Positions 1 through 10,500 of a DNA stretch of 64,000 nucleotides are shown here, piece by piece. How positions within the stretch are numbered: position 1 is the first letter of the stretch; each line of letters begins with the position of its first letter. Below the pieces are notes generated by a model. That model searched no databases and was not told the origin of the DNA. It was given only the letters and a program-made list of their open reading frames with translations. Source of the DNA: Conus ventricosus (lineage: Eukaryota > Mollusca > Gastropoda > Neogastropoda > Conidae); the NCBI GenBank assembly GCA_018398815.1, contig CM031626.1, forward strand, positions 38,637,023-38,701,022, read 5' to 3'. A program made the translations under genes and the position numbers.

Positions 1-1041
1 AGGATAAATTTTTTTATCTTGTTTTTTGCGTCTTTTAAGTTTCCAGATATATTTGCTCAATTCTTGTTTGGATTATTATATTTTTTCTTTATTAAATGAC
101 TGTTTGGGTTTGATAAATTCTGGTTTGAAGTGGTTTTTCAGTGATCCCTAAGTATGATTCAGTTTCATTATCCTGATGTCACAGTAGCCTGGAATACAAT
201 GATGTTGTGGGACATTTATTTTCTAGTGGGCACTGCTCTTTTCTGGTGCAATTGCAAGCTTTCCTTTCTTCATTCAAACCCTTCTTTGCTGTGTTGATTT
301 TCATTTTGTAGGATGCGTCAATTAGGTTTTTAAGGTTGGGCAACATGAGTAAACGATAGTTTTGACAGTGTTTTTGTAAATATTGTTGACAGTTTGTGTT
401 CTTTTTGGAAATGAAGTTGTTAAAATTTGAAGAATTTCTTTTCCCTATGTTTGTATTGAAGTTCCCCGTCGTAGGGGGGGTTATACCTAGATGATTTTTC
501 TTTCCTATTCTCTTTGCTTTTTGTTTTGTGTTGTTTCTGGGTTGTATTGTAATTTGGTAATTGTATCCACTTGTTTGAAGTGCCTCCTGGTATTCTGCTG
601 CTGCATTGTTAACACTCTCTCATTGCAATGACAAGTTTATAGCCCTTGTTTTTGCCCATGGGGTATGGTCTTTATACAGATGGTGTGTGGTTACTTTTGG
701 TGTTTACATCAAGAGGTGTGTCCGATTGGGTTTCTTGTATGGTTTTCTATATGTATTGTTGAGATCCAATGTTTATGTCTCAAGTAGTTCACTAACTTTT
801 TGTTTGCTTCAATGGTAATCTTTAAGTTGTGGTTTTGAAAGTTTGCATAGTCTTTCCTTCTTGTTTTCGATGGTTCTTGGGGTTGTGGTCAGTGCAGCAA
901 GCCATCGGTCTCTGTATAGTCCGACTTTTTTCCGAGTTTTCTTGATGTTGACAGCATGAATAGTCCGACAGTTCTACATTATCCCTGCACCATCCATATG
1001 ATCCCCATGGTTACGCGAATGTTGAATTTCTGTTGGTTTTT
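1..1041 (-). mobile_element. Penelope-like element PLE-A, C-terminal half (end of RT plus GIY-YIG region), degraded
   Basis: On the minus strand this aligns throughout with the better-preserved copy at about 19,230-19,852. It covers the end of the reverse transcriptase and the start of the GIY-YIG endonuclease region and runs off the window's left edge. The RT part (about 600-1,030) shows a weak 'VTMG' motif and then the segment that precedes the GIY-YIG domain. Frames are broken by many small indels. It ends exactly where Polinton P1 begins; the N-terminal half of the same RT resumes on the other side of P1 at 17,801, in the same orientation. Penelope-like elements encode one RT plus GIY-YIG protein. 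Family assignment is firm; this copy is dead. Confidence 0.8.
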
Positions 1042-1243
1042 AGAGAACTAATAAATGACTTTCTGGCTCACCCACTCTCAACCGGCCTAGCCTGTTTGAC
1101 CAGGCGAATCCAGAACAACATATATTTAGTTCTCCTGACAAGTAAGACTTCAATAACCCAAAAAATAACGATATCTACAAACATACATACTGTGTAGGGT
1201 TATTCGTTTTTAATACTAGTCTAACTAAAGTTTTTCCAGAGAG
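1042..1243. repeat. P1 left terminal inverted repeat with terminal hairpin
   Basis: It matches the reverse complement of 17,598-17,800. The outer 1,042-1,134 is itself an inverted repeat (AGAGAACTA...TAGTTCTC) with a GC-rich loop. The inner part is a reversed copy of the last codons of the ATPase gene, so the TIR overlaps coding sequence at the right end. The left hairpin arm carries several substitutions compared with the perfect right hairpin. Confidence 0.9.
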
Positions 1244-2619
1244 TAGTGTAGTGGAAGTACCCGGGCTGAACACAGCCCCATAGAGTACCGAAGGGGAAAA
1301 AAGCAGCCCGTGCTGAACGCGCGCCCCATAAAAAAGGGCGGTGCACTAGGCACCCGATTACTAGCCGATTAAACGGTGGTGGTAAATTTACAGCGTGGGG
1401 GGTGTTAGCCAGAGAGGAGGCGCAGCCCCAAAGCCCGTAAGGTCAAGTTGCCCTCATAGCAACGTGTGGCTTTGTGGGTTAAATAATTGTTTTATTTAGA
1501 CCGGAGGAGAAAACTAGTCTTGGAGCCAGTAGACCTACGTTTCTGCTGCGTTCACACAATACGTGTCGTCTGTCCACATACACACATCATACACACACAC
1601 ACACACACACACACACAACGCGACACCACACACACACACACACACACCACAACACACACACACACTATTTATTAGTTCTCTGCATTCTTCCACAGAAACG
1701 CCAGGTTTTACAAAGTGTTTCTTTTTTGCTGTACAGTCATCTATAATAAATATGTCTGCGTTAAGTTAGCCGGTCGCTGCATCAGCTGCTGACAAACTTG
1801 GGCAAAAAATCAATACTACTGCCGGACCTCCTCCCTACCCCATCTTCAGTCACCCCACTCCTCCCGCCCAGGCCTGCCTCGATTACAAACATTATTACAT
1901 CACCTTCTAGAACTTGCTCTGCCAACGTCCAACAACTGCCGAGTGATGGCGCTGTTACAAGCCCGGCCAATCAGGCGGCGGGGGTTACCAATAAGCGTAG
2001 GCATACGGGCGCTCACATGACTAGGTTAACCCACACATTCTTTCCACTGACTGCTGGACGAGGCAGGAACGGTTTACTGTGCAGTGGGTGTGTTATTCAA
2101 ATAACCCGTTTACCGAAGAACAGAATTGTGTATCTAAAGGTTTGTTGGTTTCAAGGAAATGAACAACGTTTGAAGGCAATATTGTTGACAAAGATACAGC
2201 CAGTTTTAATACGTGGTTTGGCTATCGATGAGATGGTTCCTTAATCTAAAAAAATGGCGCTGCATTGTTGAAAGTTCGGCCGCAGCATAAACATTCATCA
2301 CGCGATACTACTGGGACTGTGGTGGAAAGGACGCGGGTGTTTTTTCAGTGAAAAAAGGTGTTTGTAAAAAGATTTAATGTCGGGTGGATAGTGTTTCATT
2401 CAGAAGAAGAAACTATTTAGTAGTCCTTCCTTCGCAAAATTAACTCACGAATATTTTTTAAGAAGCGCAAGCAGCTAATCAAACAACTGTAGATTTTTTC
2501 TCAACAAAAACGTCCTTTAATTCTACCGAGAAGCATGTACAACAAGGAGCCAGCTACTCCTTTTATGACAGAAGAAGATCATCATGTACTAAAGAGAATA
2601 GAATATATTTTTTGAGCAG
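1244..2619. other. P1 left subterminal region, no convincing gene
   Basis: It holds a (CA)n tract (about 1,575-1,665) and AT-rich DNA. The segment around 2,090-2,320 resembles 34,950-35,140 in P2, with a shared TTTGTTGGTT..AAGG(G)AAATG stretch and a shared ATGGCG(C)TGCATTGTTGAAAGT stretch. That shows it belongs to the element rather than to the host. Open frames here are short and not conserved between P1 and P2. Confidence 0.6.
1575..1665. repeat. (CA)n microsatellite in P1
   Basis: Interrupted CA dinucleotide repeat. P2 has a (CA)n tract at the comparable distance from its left end (34,264-34,400). Confidence 0.95.
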
Positions 2620-2889
2620 ATGGCCTTAACTGCTATTAAGGCTAAAACAGAAGGACCAATGAGACTAACCCAAAAAACCAAAAAGGGAAGAGGGAAGATT
2701 TGTTCAAATAAAAAGGGCGGAAAGAAAAAGAGAGTAGAACTAACAACGCCAAGTGATTTACATCACTCTCTAGTTTCCAAACCAACAGATGTTAGTCATG
2801 CTATATCCACAGAAGCTTTTTACAAATGCTGTATTTTGCTCAAGGCAGTAAATGAACAAGACATTGTAGAAAGACGCAAAAGGGATTAA
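2620..2889 (+). CDS. Lys-rich hypothetical ORF in P1 (89 aa)
   Basis: A short open frame whose product has a strongly basic stretch near residues 22-40 (KKGRGKICSNKKGGKKKR), followed by a mixed C-terminal part. I do not recognise it. I see no intact counterpart in P2, where the corresponding DNA is shorter. The basic patch could suit a DNA-binding or core protein, but AT-rich DNA produces Lys-rich frames by chance. Open frames continue weakly to about 3,140 in other phases. Confidence 0.25.
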   Translation: MALTAIKAKTEGPMRLTQKTKKGRGKICSNKKGGKKKRVELTTPSDLHHSLVSKPTDVSHAISTEAFYKCCILLKAVNEQDIVERRKRD

Positions 2890-3335
2890 AAATATCAAAA
2901 GGGCAGAACGCTCACAAATCTTGATTTACATTCTGTTTTGGGAAGTTTTTGATTTCATGCAAACAATGGCAAGGAGTACAAAGAAAAGAAGGAAGATGAC
3001 AAAAACGTGGGGCTTCAGTGGCTAAGAAAAAAAACTGGCTATTCTGATGTTCATGTCCGCGTAGAGCTAACACTGCCGTTGCCAAATCGCTTTTATGCAA
3101 TTCCGCGATTTAACTCGGTTGGTTTGCCAATAGTTTTATCATGAGCAAACTGAAGCAAATCGAAGAGAATGCTTCAGATTGAAGAGTAACAAAAGTACTG
3201 GTCAGAAGCGCCGCATAACTTCTCACATCAAGCGACAACAGTCACCAGTCCTTAGAGCGCATACATTGCTTTTTTTGCCGTGTACCAACAGAATATCAGC
3301 ACTGAGTGTGTGTGCTGTGTAAGACTAGTGTTTAA
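2890..3335. other. P1 subterminal spacer
   Basis: No supported gene. Short disjointed frames only, before the tandem repeat. Confidence 0.4.
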
Positions 3336-3535
3336 ATATAGTAACGAACATGCATGTACGTTTTAAAAAATATAAATGACGTGGCTCTAAATATAGTAAC
3401 GATCATGGCAATTACGGTTTCAAAAATAGTAACTGACGTGGCTCTAAAATAGTAAGCCGATCATGCATTACGTTTTCAAAAATAGTAAATGACGTGGCTC
3501 TAAATAATAGTAACGATCATGCATGTACGGTTTGC
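3336..3535. repeat. Tandem repeat, about four units of 55-65 bp
   Basis: Units contain ATAGTAACGATCATGCATGTACG followed, after an AT spacer, by AATGACGTGGCTCTAAA. Units differ by small indels. It lies just outside the P1 palindromes. TGACGTGG resembles a CREB/ATF-type half site, but I have no functional evidence. Confidence 0.85.
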
Positions 3536-3780
3536 TGCAATATAAACATTTGCCGTCCATTGTTGGAGCTTAGGCAGACCTTAGTAATCTACCAGTATGG
3601 AGAGGAGTAGTGTGTGGCCATCACTATCTCATAATAAATGCTCCAAATACAATGACGATGTACTAACTACTGGCGATTAGAGCCGCCATAAAAGCTACCT
3701 CGGCCAAGCATAACTGCTGTAACTCTGCCAAGCCAGTTGCAAGCCTGGTTTGAGAAAAAGAGGAGGCAACAGCAGCGATC

Positions 3781-3871
3781 AGTCAAACGTTCCCTAGTAA
3801 GAACGCTTGACCTGCAAAGCGCAGCATAAACTAGGCCAAACGTTTCTTACAAGGAACGTTTTGCCCTAGGT
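3781..3871. repeat. Two subterminal palindromes in P1
   Basis: The first palindrome spans about 3,782-3,811 (GTCAAACGTTC...GAACGCTTGAC). The second spans 3,829-3,871 (ACTAGGCCAAACGTT...AACGTTTTGCCCTAGG). Between them is CTGCAAAGCGC. P2 carries the same arrangement (35,564-35,779) with a different stem sequence, so the structure is conserved more than the sequence. Confidence 0.85.
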
Positions 3872-3904
3872 TGCAGGCCCCAGTCTTCACTTCCCACAAG
3901 CACT

Positions 3905-4660
3905 GTCCTGGTTTATTGTGTTTTGTTTGTTGTTGTTTGTTGTTGTTTGTGTTTGTGTTTGTTGTTTGTTTGTGTTTTGTCTTAAACCCTACACACACGA
4001 TACGTCCCCACCTCCCACCCCACGCATGCACGTCCCCCCACCCCCCACCACCCACACCCACCCCCACCGCCCCACGCATGCACACTCATCCACAAGTTCT
4101 TAACTCCAAGTCCACTCCAAGACACTTCTAGTTCTTACTCAAGTTGTCCCCCAATTCATCCTCAAGTTCATTTAACAAGTTCTTACTTAAGTTATCCTCT
4201 AAGTCACCCCAAGTCACTTCTAAGTTCTTAACAGAAGTCGTCCTCAAGTCCAACCTCAAGTTCTTACTCAAGTTTACCTCAAGATTGTAATTAATCATCC
4301 TCTAAGTACAACCAAGTTCTTATTTTAAGTTATCTTATAATTAACAAAAAACAAGACCAATCTATGTTTTTATCTTAAATAGTAAATGTCCTAATATAGT
4401 ACACCACAGCGCCTCAAAAAACGCGTCATCGTTGAGGATGTCTTGCTCACGTTCCTGCATAGATCTTAATGAAGTTCTTACATCCTAAGCAAACCGCATT
4501 GATTACAATTCTGGTCTATGGGAAATGTCTTTTAAATAGACTCCAGTCTTTATTTATTGACTCCATCATTTATAAAATCGCCATTGATTCATTTTTAATC
4601 AAAAAAACAAAAAATTTTAAAATTAAGTTCTAAAATATAATTCCATTTGTAATGATCAAA
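3905..4660. repeat. P1 low-complexity block: GT-rich, then C-rich, then AAGTTCTTA repeats
   Basis: First is a TTTGTTGTTTGT-type tract (about 3,915-3,980), then a CCCCACC-rich tract with CACGCATGCACG motifs (about 4,005-4,085), then many degenerate AAGTTCTTACTCAAGTT units to about 4,330. AT-rich DNA follows to 4,660. P2 has the same order at 35,845-36,600. I see no credible gene; open frames here are low-complexity products. Confidence 0.8.
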
Positions 4661-4666
4661 AAGATC

Positions 4667-5132
4667 TTATGTTGTTGGCGTTTTGGGCGTGCATTTGTCT
4701 TTTTCTGTATTTAGTGTTTCAGATTTTTGTTGATTGCTTTTGTTTTCTGTTGCCGATTGTGGTATTATATATTTTTATAACCCGTCATAACGCCCCCAGC
4801 AGCAGCCAGTACGCCAAAAATGGCACCGTTTTAAGTTCAATATTCTATGAAGACTTGGGTCCCTTGAAACGCAGAGTTTTAATAGCGGCATTGGAATCAA
4901 CTTGTTTCTGGCTGTTGTTGGTGTTAATGTTTTCATGATGAGTCATATTCTGTAACATTAAATTTTTTTGTCTGTTCCACTCTGCTAATTTTTTTCCTGC
5001 ATTCAACACGCCCAGGATTTTAATGGTCTCACCTGATTCAGCGTTTTCTGATTCTGCTGATTTTCTGGCTTGGTTACTTTCTCCACCTGATTTCAGTGTT
5101 TTCTGATTCTGCTGATTTTCTGGCTCGGGCAT
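4667..5132 (-). pseudogene. Polinton small protein S1 (hydrophilic N-terminus, likely one membrane segment)
   Basis: The start at 5,132 gives a polar N-terminal region with two similar Gln/Asn/Ser-rich stretches, then a basic segment with the motif GKKLAEWNRQ that is also present in P2 (about 36,930-36,960). Beyond about 4,845 the frame shifts. The remaining minus-strand sequence to a stop at 4,667 encodes a short hydrophobic stretch and a Lys-rich tail, again mirrored in P2. I recall similar unnamed proteins in cnidarian Polinton-like loci, unverified. Function unknown; a small membrane protein is an inference. It is the leftmost gene of the element. Confidence 0.55.
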
Positions 5133-5159
5133 TTTGAAGGGAAATAAAATCTATTATGA

Positions 5160-5602
5160 TTAAAAGTAATTAATCCCATGATTTAACGGCGATAAGAATG
5201 TTCCAAATCTGTAATACAGATCACACCCTAGAGACTCTAATGACTTTGTTAAAACTGGATCTTGCGTTAAATCATACGTAAGATCTTGTTCAGAATCAAT
5301 GGGGGCAAATCTACTGACTAGTTTAGTGTACAAACTAAGAACCGTTTGCCCAACACTTTTTACCATTCTCGACCCAGCTGCGCTTCATACCTGTTATGAT
5401 ACTTTATAATGTCTGGTGGCGACATCTGCTGAATCTGTTCTATGCTGAATTCAGTTCCGAGGAACTGTTTTGTTTTCCCACATGCTGCCAAAGAATACAG
5501 CCTCTCCTTTTTGGGCATAATAGCTTGGTCATCAACTTGGTCATTCATAAGTTCAGGAAGGTTTAGGCCGCCCTGTAGCTGTAGTAGATCATCGCTGTTC
5601 AT
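5160..5602 (-). pseudogene. Polinton conserved protein S2, frameshifted
   Basis: The start at 5,602 lies 34 bp from the divergent S3 start. About 80 codons read through (with CGKTKQFLGTEF near the middle), then a frame change near 5,365 leads into a 68-codon continuation ending at 5,160. Total about 145 residues. The collinear P2 region (37,118-37,562) is recognisable but badly damaged. I do not know its function. No transmembrane segment or catalytic motif is evident. I recall unnamed homologues of similar length beside Polinton integrases, unverified. Confidence 0.6.
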
Positions 5603-5636
5603 GTTTTTATTAATTATAATTATTTTATTATTTAAA

Positions 5637-5858
5637 ATGAGCACCGAAAAAACTGTTGCTAACCTTGTATACCATTCTGCTGTTATTGGGGGGTTAAGTG
5701 TAGGATACACAATGCTTGGTAAAAGCTTGTTAAGAATTAAACCGGCTGATCTTGGCAAACTAGACTTTGAGGATTCAGCAAAGCTAATTGCTATCATTGC
5801 AGCTTCGTTTGCTACGAAAGATTTTCTAGTCAAGCAAGGAATAATTCCAGACAGTTAA
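5637..5858 (+). CDS. Polinton small hydrophobic protein S3 (73 aa)
   Basis: An intact frame from the ATG at 5,637, preceded by an AT-rich leader. The product has two hydrophobic stretches, one near residues 10-30 (Gly-rich, contains GGLSVGYTMLGKSLL) and one near 48-62 (KLIAIIAASFATKDFL), and ends IIPDS. This suggests a small two-helix membrane protein. The P2 copy (37,601-37,829) keeps the position and the C-terminal part. It sits with S4 directly upstream of integrase on the same strand. Function unknown; a membrane or capsid accessory role is inference. Confidence 0.7.
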   Translation: MSTEKTVANLVYHSAVIGGLSVGYTMLGKSLLRIKPADLGKLDFEDSAKLIAIIAASFATKDFLVKQGIIPDS

Positions 5859-5886
5859 ATATGTAAATAAAAAATACATTTATAAA

Positions 5887-6297
5887 ATGGCTTCACTTGT
5901 AATGATGATAGGTGGCGCTGTGGTGAATGCGCTTGCTTTTAGCGGAACTAATTACGCATTTAGTAAACTGCGGGATGACGGCGAGAGAAAAAGACATAAC
6001 AAAGCTGTGGAGCAACTAGCTGCAGCACAAGATCGCTATGAAAAGCAGAGAATTGAACAGTTAGATTTTATTAATAACAAACTGAAAAAACAGGGGCATG
6101 CAGCTTACACATTTTAAAGATGTTGATCAAGCAATAAAACAATATTATCTTGTAACAGGCAAACCGATTGAGACATTGCCCCCACCAAAATTCAGCGACT
6201 TTTATCATCCATCAGAAAAACAAAAGATGCAAGAATCGGGTTTATTGTCGTTGGTATGACCGTCGTGTATTTGTTGCACATAATATTGGCTGAATAA
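5887..6297 (+). pseudogene. Polinton small protein S4 (N-terminal hydrophobic segment, coiled coil, C-terminal hydrophobic segment)
   Basis: The first 76 codons are open: a hydrophobic start (MASLVMMIGGAVVNALAF), then a charged helical region rich in Lys, Gln and Glu. A frameshift near 6,112 and another near 6,255 separate the rest, which includes a Pro-rich turn, FSDFYHPSEKQK, and a terminal hydrophobic stretch ending at 6,297. The order of segments is the same in P2 (37,859-38,290). It could be a bitopic or hairpin membrane protein. Its stop is 3 bp before the integrase start, which suggests cotranscription. Confidence 0.6.
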
Positions 6298-6300
6298 AAA

Positions 6301-7256
6301 ATGAACAAAATCTATTATTCGCCCAAAGGATATTGGAAGGGTATCACAGCAATACAAAAGCTAAGCCAAGCGGCAGGGGTCAGTGAACAAACAGCAAAAG
6401 AATGGTTATCTAAACAAGCGATTTGGCAAATTTATTTACCTGCACCTAGACGAATACAGAGACCGTACTTTGTGAACACAACTCCAAACGACACCCATCA
6501 ATGGATCTTCTATATTTACCCTCTGATACGATTAGACGAAAAAGATTTAAGTACGCACTCACAGTCATTGACATAGCTTCAAGATACAAAGATGCGGAAC
6601 CATTAACGCAAAAGAGTGCTTCTGCTGTTGCTGTTGCCATACAACTAATATACCAACGGGGCCCCTTAACTTATCCTCGCATGATTCAAGTCGATGATGG
6701 AAAAGAATTTAAAGGTCAAGTGAATCAATTATTGTTAAAACATAGAGTTACCATTAAAAGAGGCATTCCAGGAGTTCACAGATCACAGGCTTTGGTTGAA
6801 AACTTTAACAAACAGTTATCTGAAAGACTTTTTTCCTACCAGTATCACAGAGTGAGTGATTGACAATTCTCGCAACACAGAATGGGTTAGAAGATTGCCC
6901 TCAGTTTTGCGCGCATGAATAATGAAGAATTTAAAGGGTTAAAACCAGTACAAGCAATCAAAAAACAAAAATAAATGTTGTTGAAGGAGAGTCTTCATCC
7001 GGGAAAAAAACTATTACCATTTGGATTGAAATTTAAGGTACCTTTATTTACCGGGGGAAGCAAAAAGGGGGACACTCGCATCAGGGCAACAGATCCGTTT
7101 GGAGGTTGATTCATATGAAATAAAAAAAAATTGTAAAGATGAATCCCCCCGTGTATTATTTACGAGAAACTGACACAACAAAAAAACCCAGCTCCTCAAA
7201 GATCTTTTGTGAAGGAAGAACTGCAGATAATCCCACCGGACACAGTTCCGCTTTAA
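6301..7256 (+). pseudogene. Polinton integrase (retroviral-type rve, DDE), frameshifted
   Basis: The N-terminal region reads YYSPKGYWKGITAIQKLS and continues with a helical segment (AAGVSEQTAKEWLSKQA) before the catalytic core. A frameshift near 6,500 separates it from a 120-codon core ORF. Core residues are visible: Asp in MDLLYLP, Asp in IQVDDGKEF, Glu in SQALVENFNKQ. This is the D,D-x35-E pattern of rve integrases, which join element ends to target DNA. After a stop near 6,862 the C-terminal part continues in shifted frames to 7,256. It lies in the left third of the element, on the strand opposite PolB. Confidence 0.9.
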
Positions 7257-7287
7257 TTAATTTACGTAAATATATTTGATTTTAAAA

Positions 7288-7569
7288 ATGGAAGCTCAGA
7301 AGGAAGTGCAGAACGAAACAAGAAGGGTTAAAGGAAGAGCCCTTGAAAATGATAGGGAATCATTTCATGCGTGTAATGCTATTAAGGAAACATTTTCGGG
7401 GATTAATCAATGCATGCAAAATCATCCAGATCACCTACAACTCAAACCCCAAATTGGGAAAAGAATATCTTGAAATAATAAAAAAAATTCGAACCCCTTT
7501 CAAGCAAACATGAGAAAAGTTTTAAATGAATTGGATGAAGCTATGATTGATCTTATAATAAAATTTTGA
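7288..7569 (+). pseudogene. Polinton small helical protein S5 (P1 only)
   Basis: From the ATG at 7,288 there are 62 open codons of charged, probably helical protein (Lys/Glu/Asn-rich). A single shift near 7,460 allows continuation to about 94 residues ending at 7,569. It lies between the 3' ends of integrase and the convergent PolB. In P2 the integrase end passes almost directly to the polymerase end (about 39,325-39,365), so this gene is absent there. Function unknown. Confidence 0.5.
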
Positions 7570-7593
7570 TAAAAAAATATAAACCCCCCCTGT

Positions 7594-10500
7594 TTATGCG
7601 GTCCTCCAGTCCCCGATTGCATATGAAAACTCGGGATTAACAAACACAACGTTTTGTGTTTGTTCTATCTAATGACTTCTTTGTTACATCAGTTGTGTTG
7701 ATCTCATGGATTAGATCGCAGTTTTACGTTGTCATGATGAAAAGTCTTATTGCCAAAAAATGCTTCTTTGTAGTTGTCATGCGATATGTTTGACTGCACA
7801 ACGCTGCGAAAATTCCCTTTGCTTTCTTATGATTTTCTCCTGGCTCGAAATACTGTTACTTTTTTCGCCCTTTAAAACCCAAATAAACTCCTTAATCACC
7901 TTTCCAGATAATTCATCCTTCATCTTTCCTAAAACCTTCTTGTTAGTATTGAATGTAAAGGCGAATTTTTAGGGTAATCGGATGTATCTACCATCCGGCA
8001 TGCCCTTTAGCTACTTCGGTTTCCATGTCTTTATAATGTCTTCAGTGGGGATATCTATAACAAAACTATTGTATCTGTGTAAAGTACTCTGGACTCTGGA
8101 TACGAAGGTTTAAAGTAGTCCATAAAAAAATTTTCTAACATCAAAAGCTTTGATAATTCTAAAACGGTAAACCCAATAAATACAGTTTGTCAAATTTTTG
8201 ACTTTCTTTTTTTTCATCATTATGCCAAAAAGCTGATCATGAAATCTTTTAAAGTCCTGTTAATTAGGTTTTGAAGTCAGCTTAATTGCTTCATCCTCTC
8301 TGGTGACCAATCTGACATCTTTACGCTTGTGCGGATTATCCATAGTTTTTTCCAAAACAGCTGTTTTTCATCAGCTTGAAAAAGTCTTTTTCTGAAGCAT
8401 CTTTTGGATTTAGTTCTGAGATCAGTGTTCTTCATGATGTATGGTTTATGAACTGTTCTTGATCAAAAGCAATTATGCGATGAACTGCTGTCAACTTCAA
8501 CCCATGTCTTAAATAAAATTGCAGAAGTCTGTAATGACAGACTTTAATTTTTTTTTGCCTCGAAGATTGGGCACAAGTTTAGGCGGCTCTTTTGGGATTC
8601 GTCTTTAGACTTTCCCTGCTGCTAATGGGTAGTAATTATGTAGGTCATGGAGTTCATGAGGATTTAAGTCAACTTCTAGAATGTATCCGCGCTGTTGATC
8701 AGGCGCCAAACTCCCCAAACCACTTAATGCCTTTTGAATATTTTTCGGATCGTCTTCTGTGTATTTTTTAAAAAGTTACGTAATGGAAGTGTTTTGCGCA
8801 TTGCCCATCCATACAGATTGTTTGCATCTAAATACATAAGATAGTTAGACCTTTACTTGGATTATAGTCGTCCAAGTATTTGTTGTTTGCTTTACAGTAA
8901 TGATGCGACGCCATACTAAATTCCTCCACGCAATCCGTTTTCAATCATCTGAATCATTGGCAGGCCCAGACAATAAATCAATCTTTATTCAGTAAACTTT
9001 AAGAAAGCATCCCAACTCATCAAGGCGCAGAAAATAATGCCTATAATTTTCAAAATATCCCCCCAACAAACATACAATCAGCCATCAAGTAGGAATCATG
9101 ATAGTCCCCCATCGTTTTTACAATCTAACTTCTGCCACGCATCTTGAGCATGTTGGTAATCAGAATCACTAATGTCCTTTTCCCCTAAGACTAGAAAAGA
9201 ACGCGCCTTTAGGAGGAAGTGTCTCTTCGTCAACCTTTTCCCAACTGTTCATGTACTCATAAGGGTAAACACCCTTTTTAAAAAAGCGTTGGGTTTAAAA
9301 TATTCTTCCGTATTGGGCAGGACTTAAGGACATAGCCAGTGACTCTATGAACCCATCATGTGCTGCATAGAGTCATAAAAAGACATGTTATTTAAAGTGA
9401 AACCCCATGTACTTTTCTGAGACTGTGCGATGCATGACACCCTAAAGGCATCGTCTACTGCTTTCATTATAAGGTGAGAGTCGTAACCTCGCAAGTTATG
9501 AAAGAATACAGGCAGCTTCCATGTCTTAGGGTCAAACTTTAGTTGAAGATTGCATTTAAATGTGCGCTGCTCCTCTAAATTCCCACTAATGTGATCATGG
9601 TCTCTTACTGACGGATTGGCTTCCTCACTGAGTTCTAAACCCCAAATCAACAATGTGTGGCTGAGTCATACTGTTGTTGGTCTTCAGGCGTCATTATGAA
9701 ATTTTGATAAGTTTAGATTTTTAGAACAGGCGTACGCACTTGCTGCATGCGTTCTAAGAAGTATTCTGCAGCATTAGGCCTCTATATAATTCTGGCTTTG
9801 AATGAACGCCCCTCCGACCGACAATGAATGAAAGCAAATGAAAAAGATCTGATGATTACTCATTAGGACAGTTTTCGGAAGTTTCTGTGGGGTTGGTCTT
9901 CATAAGGAACAATAAAAGCGCTCGAAGTCTGCGTAAACAACGTATGGAGAATTTTGCAGCCGTTTCCCGTTCTTAAAACTAACTTTAGATCCTGGCGGGG
10001 GCGTAATTAGTTCTGTATTACAGTCTACAGAACTTTTACAATGTTTTATATGTTCACTCGCGGCTTGCACAGATGGAATTCTTGTTAAACATTTTCTGCA
10101 GAATTCTTGTTTGTTTGTTTTTTTTTTGAAGTATGCGCCAATAATCTACTCATTGTGCGTATCAATGTGTAATGTGGTAGGCCCCCGCTGGCGAAGACAT
10201 AGGAGTAAGTCCACATGGCTTTTGGCTGGTTCGCCTATTGTTGGGCTTTTCTTTAGACACCCTAATAGGCACCAAATTTGTTTCCTCATCCCATGTGTAT
10301 ACATTAACAGTTATTTTGGGTTTTTTTTGTTCTTCAAACTGATCAATTTGGCCCACGCTAACAGGAAAAGGATATTCCACTAAAGTTAAGATCATTAAAG
10401 TAAGGGTGATAGTTAGAAAACTCTCTCTGCGTTTTGCGGACATAATGAAGCCTTGCAAGAACACACCACATAAAACATTTGTTGTCTGAATTCTTTATGT

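Noticed and set aside
3831..4131. Frames rich in Val/Gly or Thr/His/Pro near the P1 and P2 left ends
   Set aside because: Low-complexity GT/C tracts, different in P1 and P2, with no conserved protein.
5360..5833. Full 157-codon minus frame overlapping S3
   Set aside because: Only the part from 5,602 downward matches a conserved protein; the upstream extension is antisense to S3.
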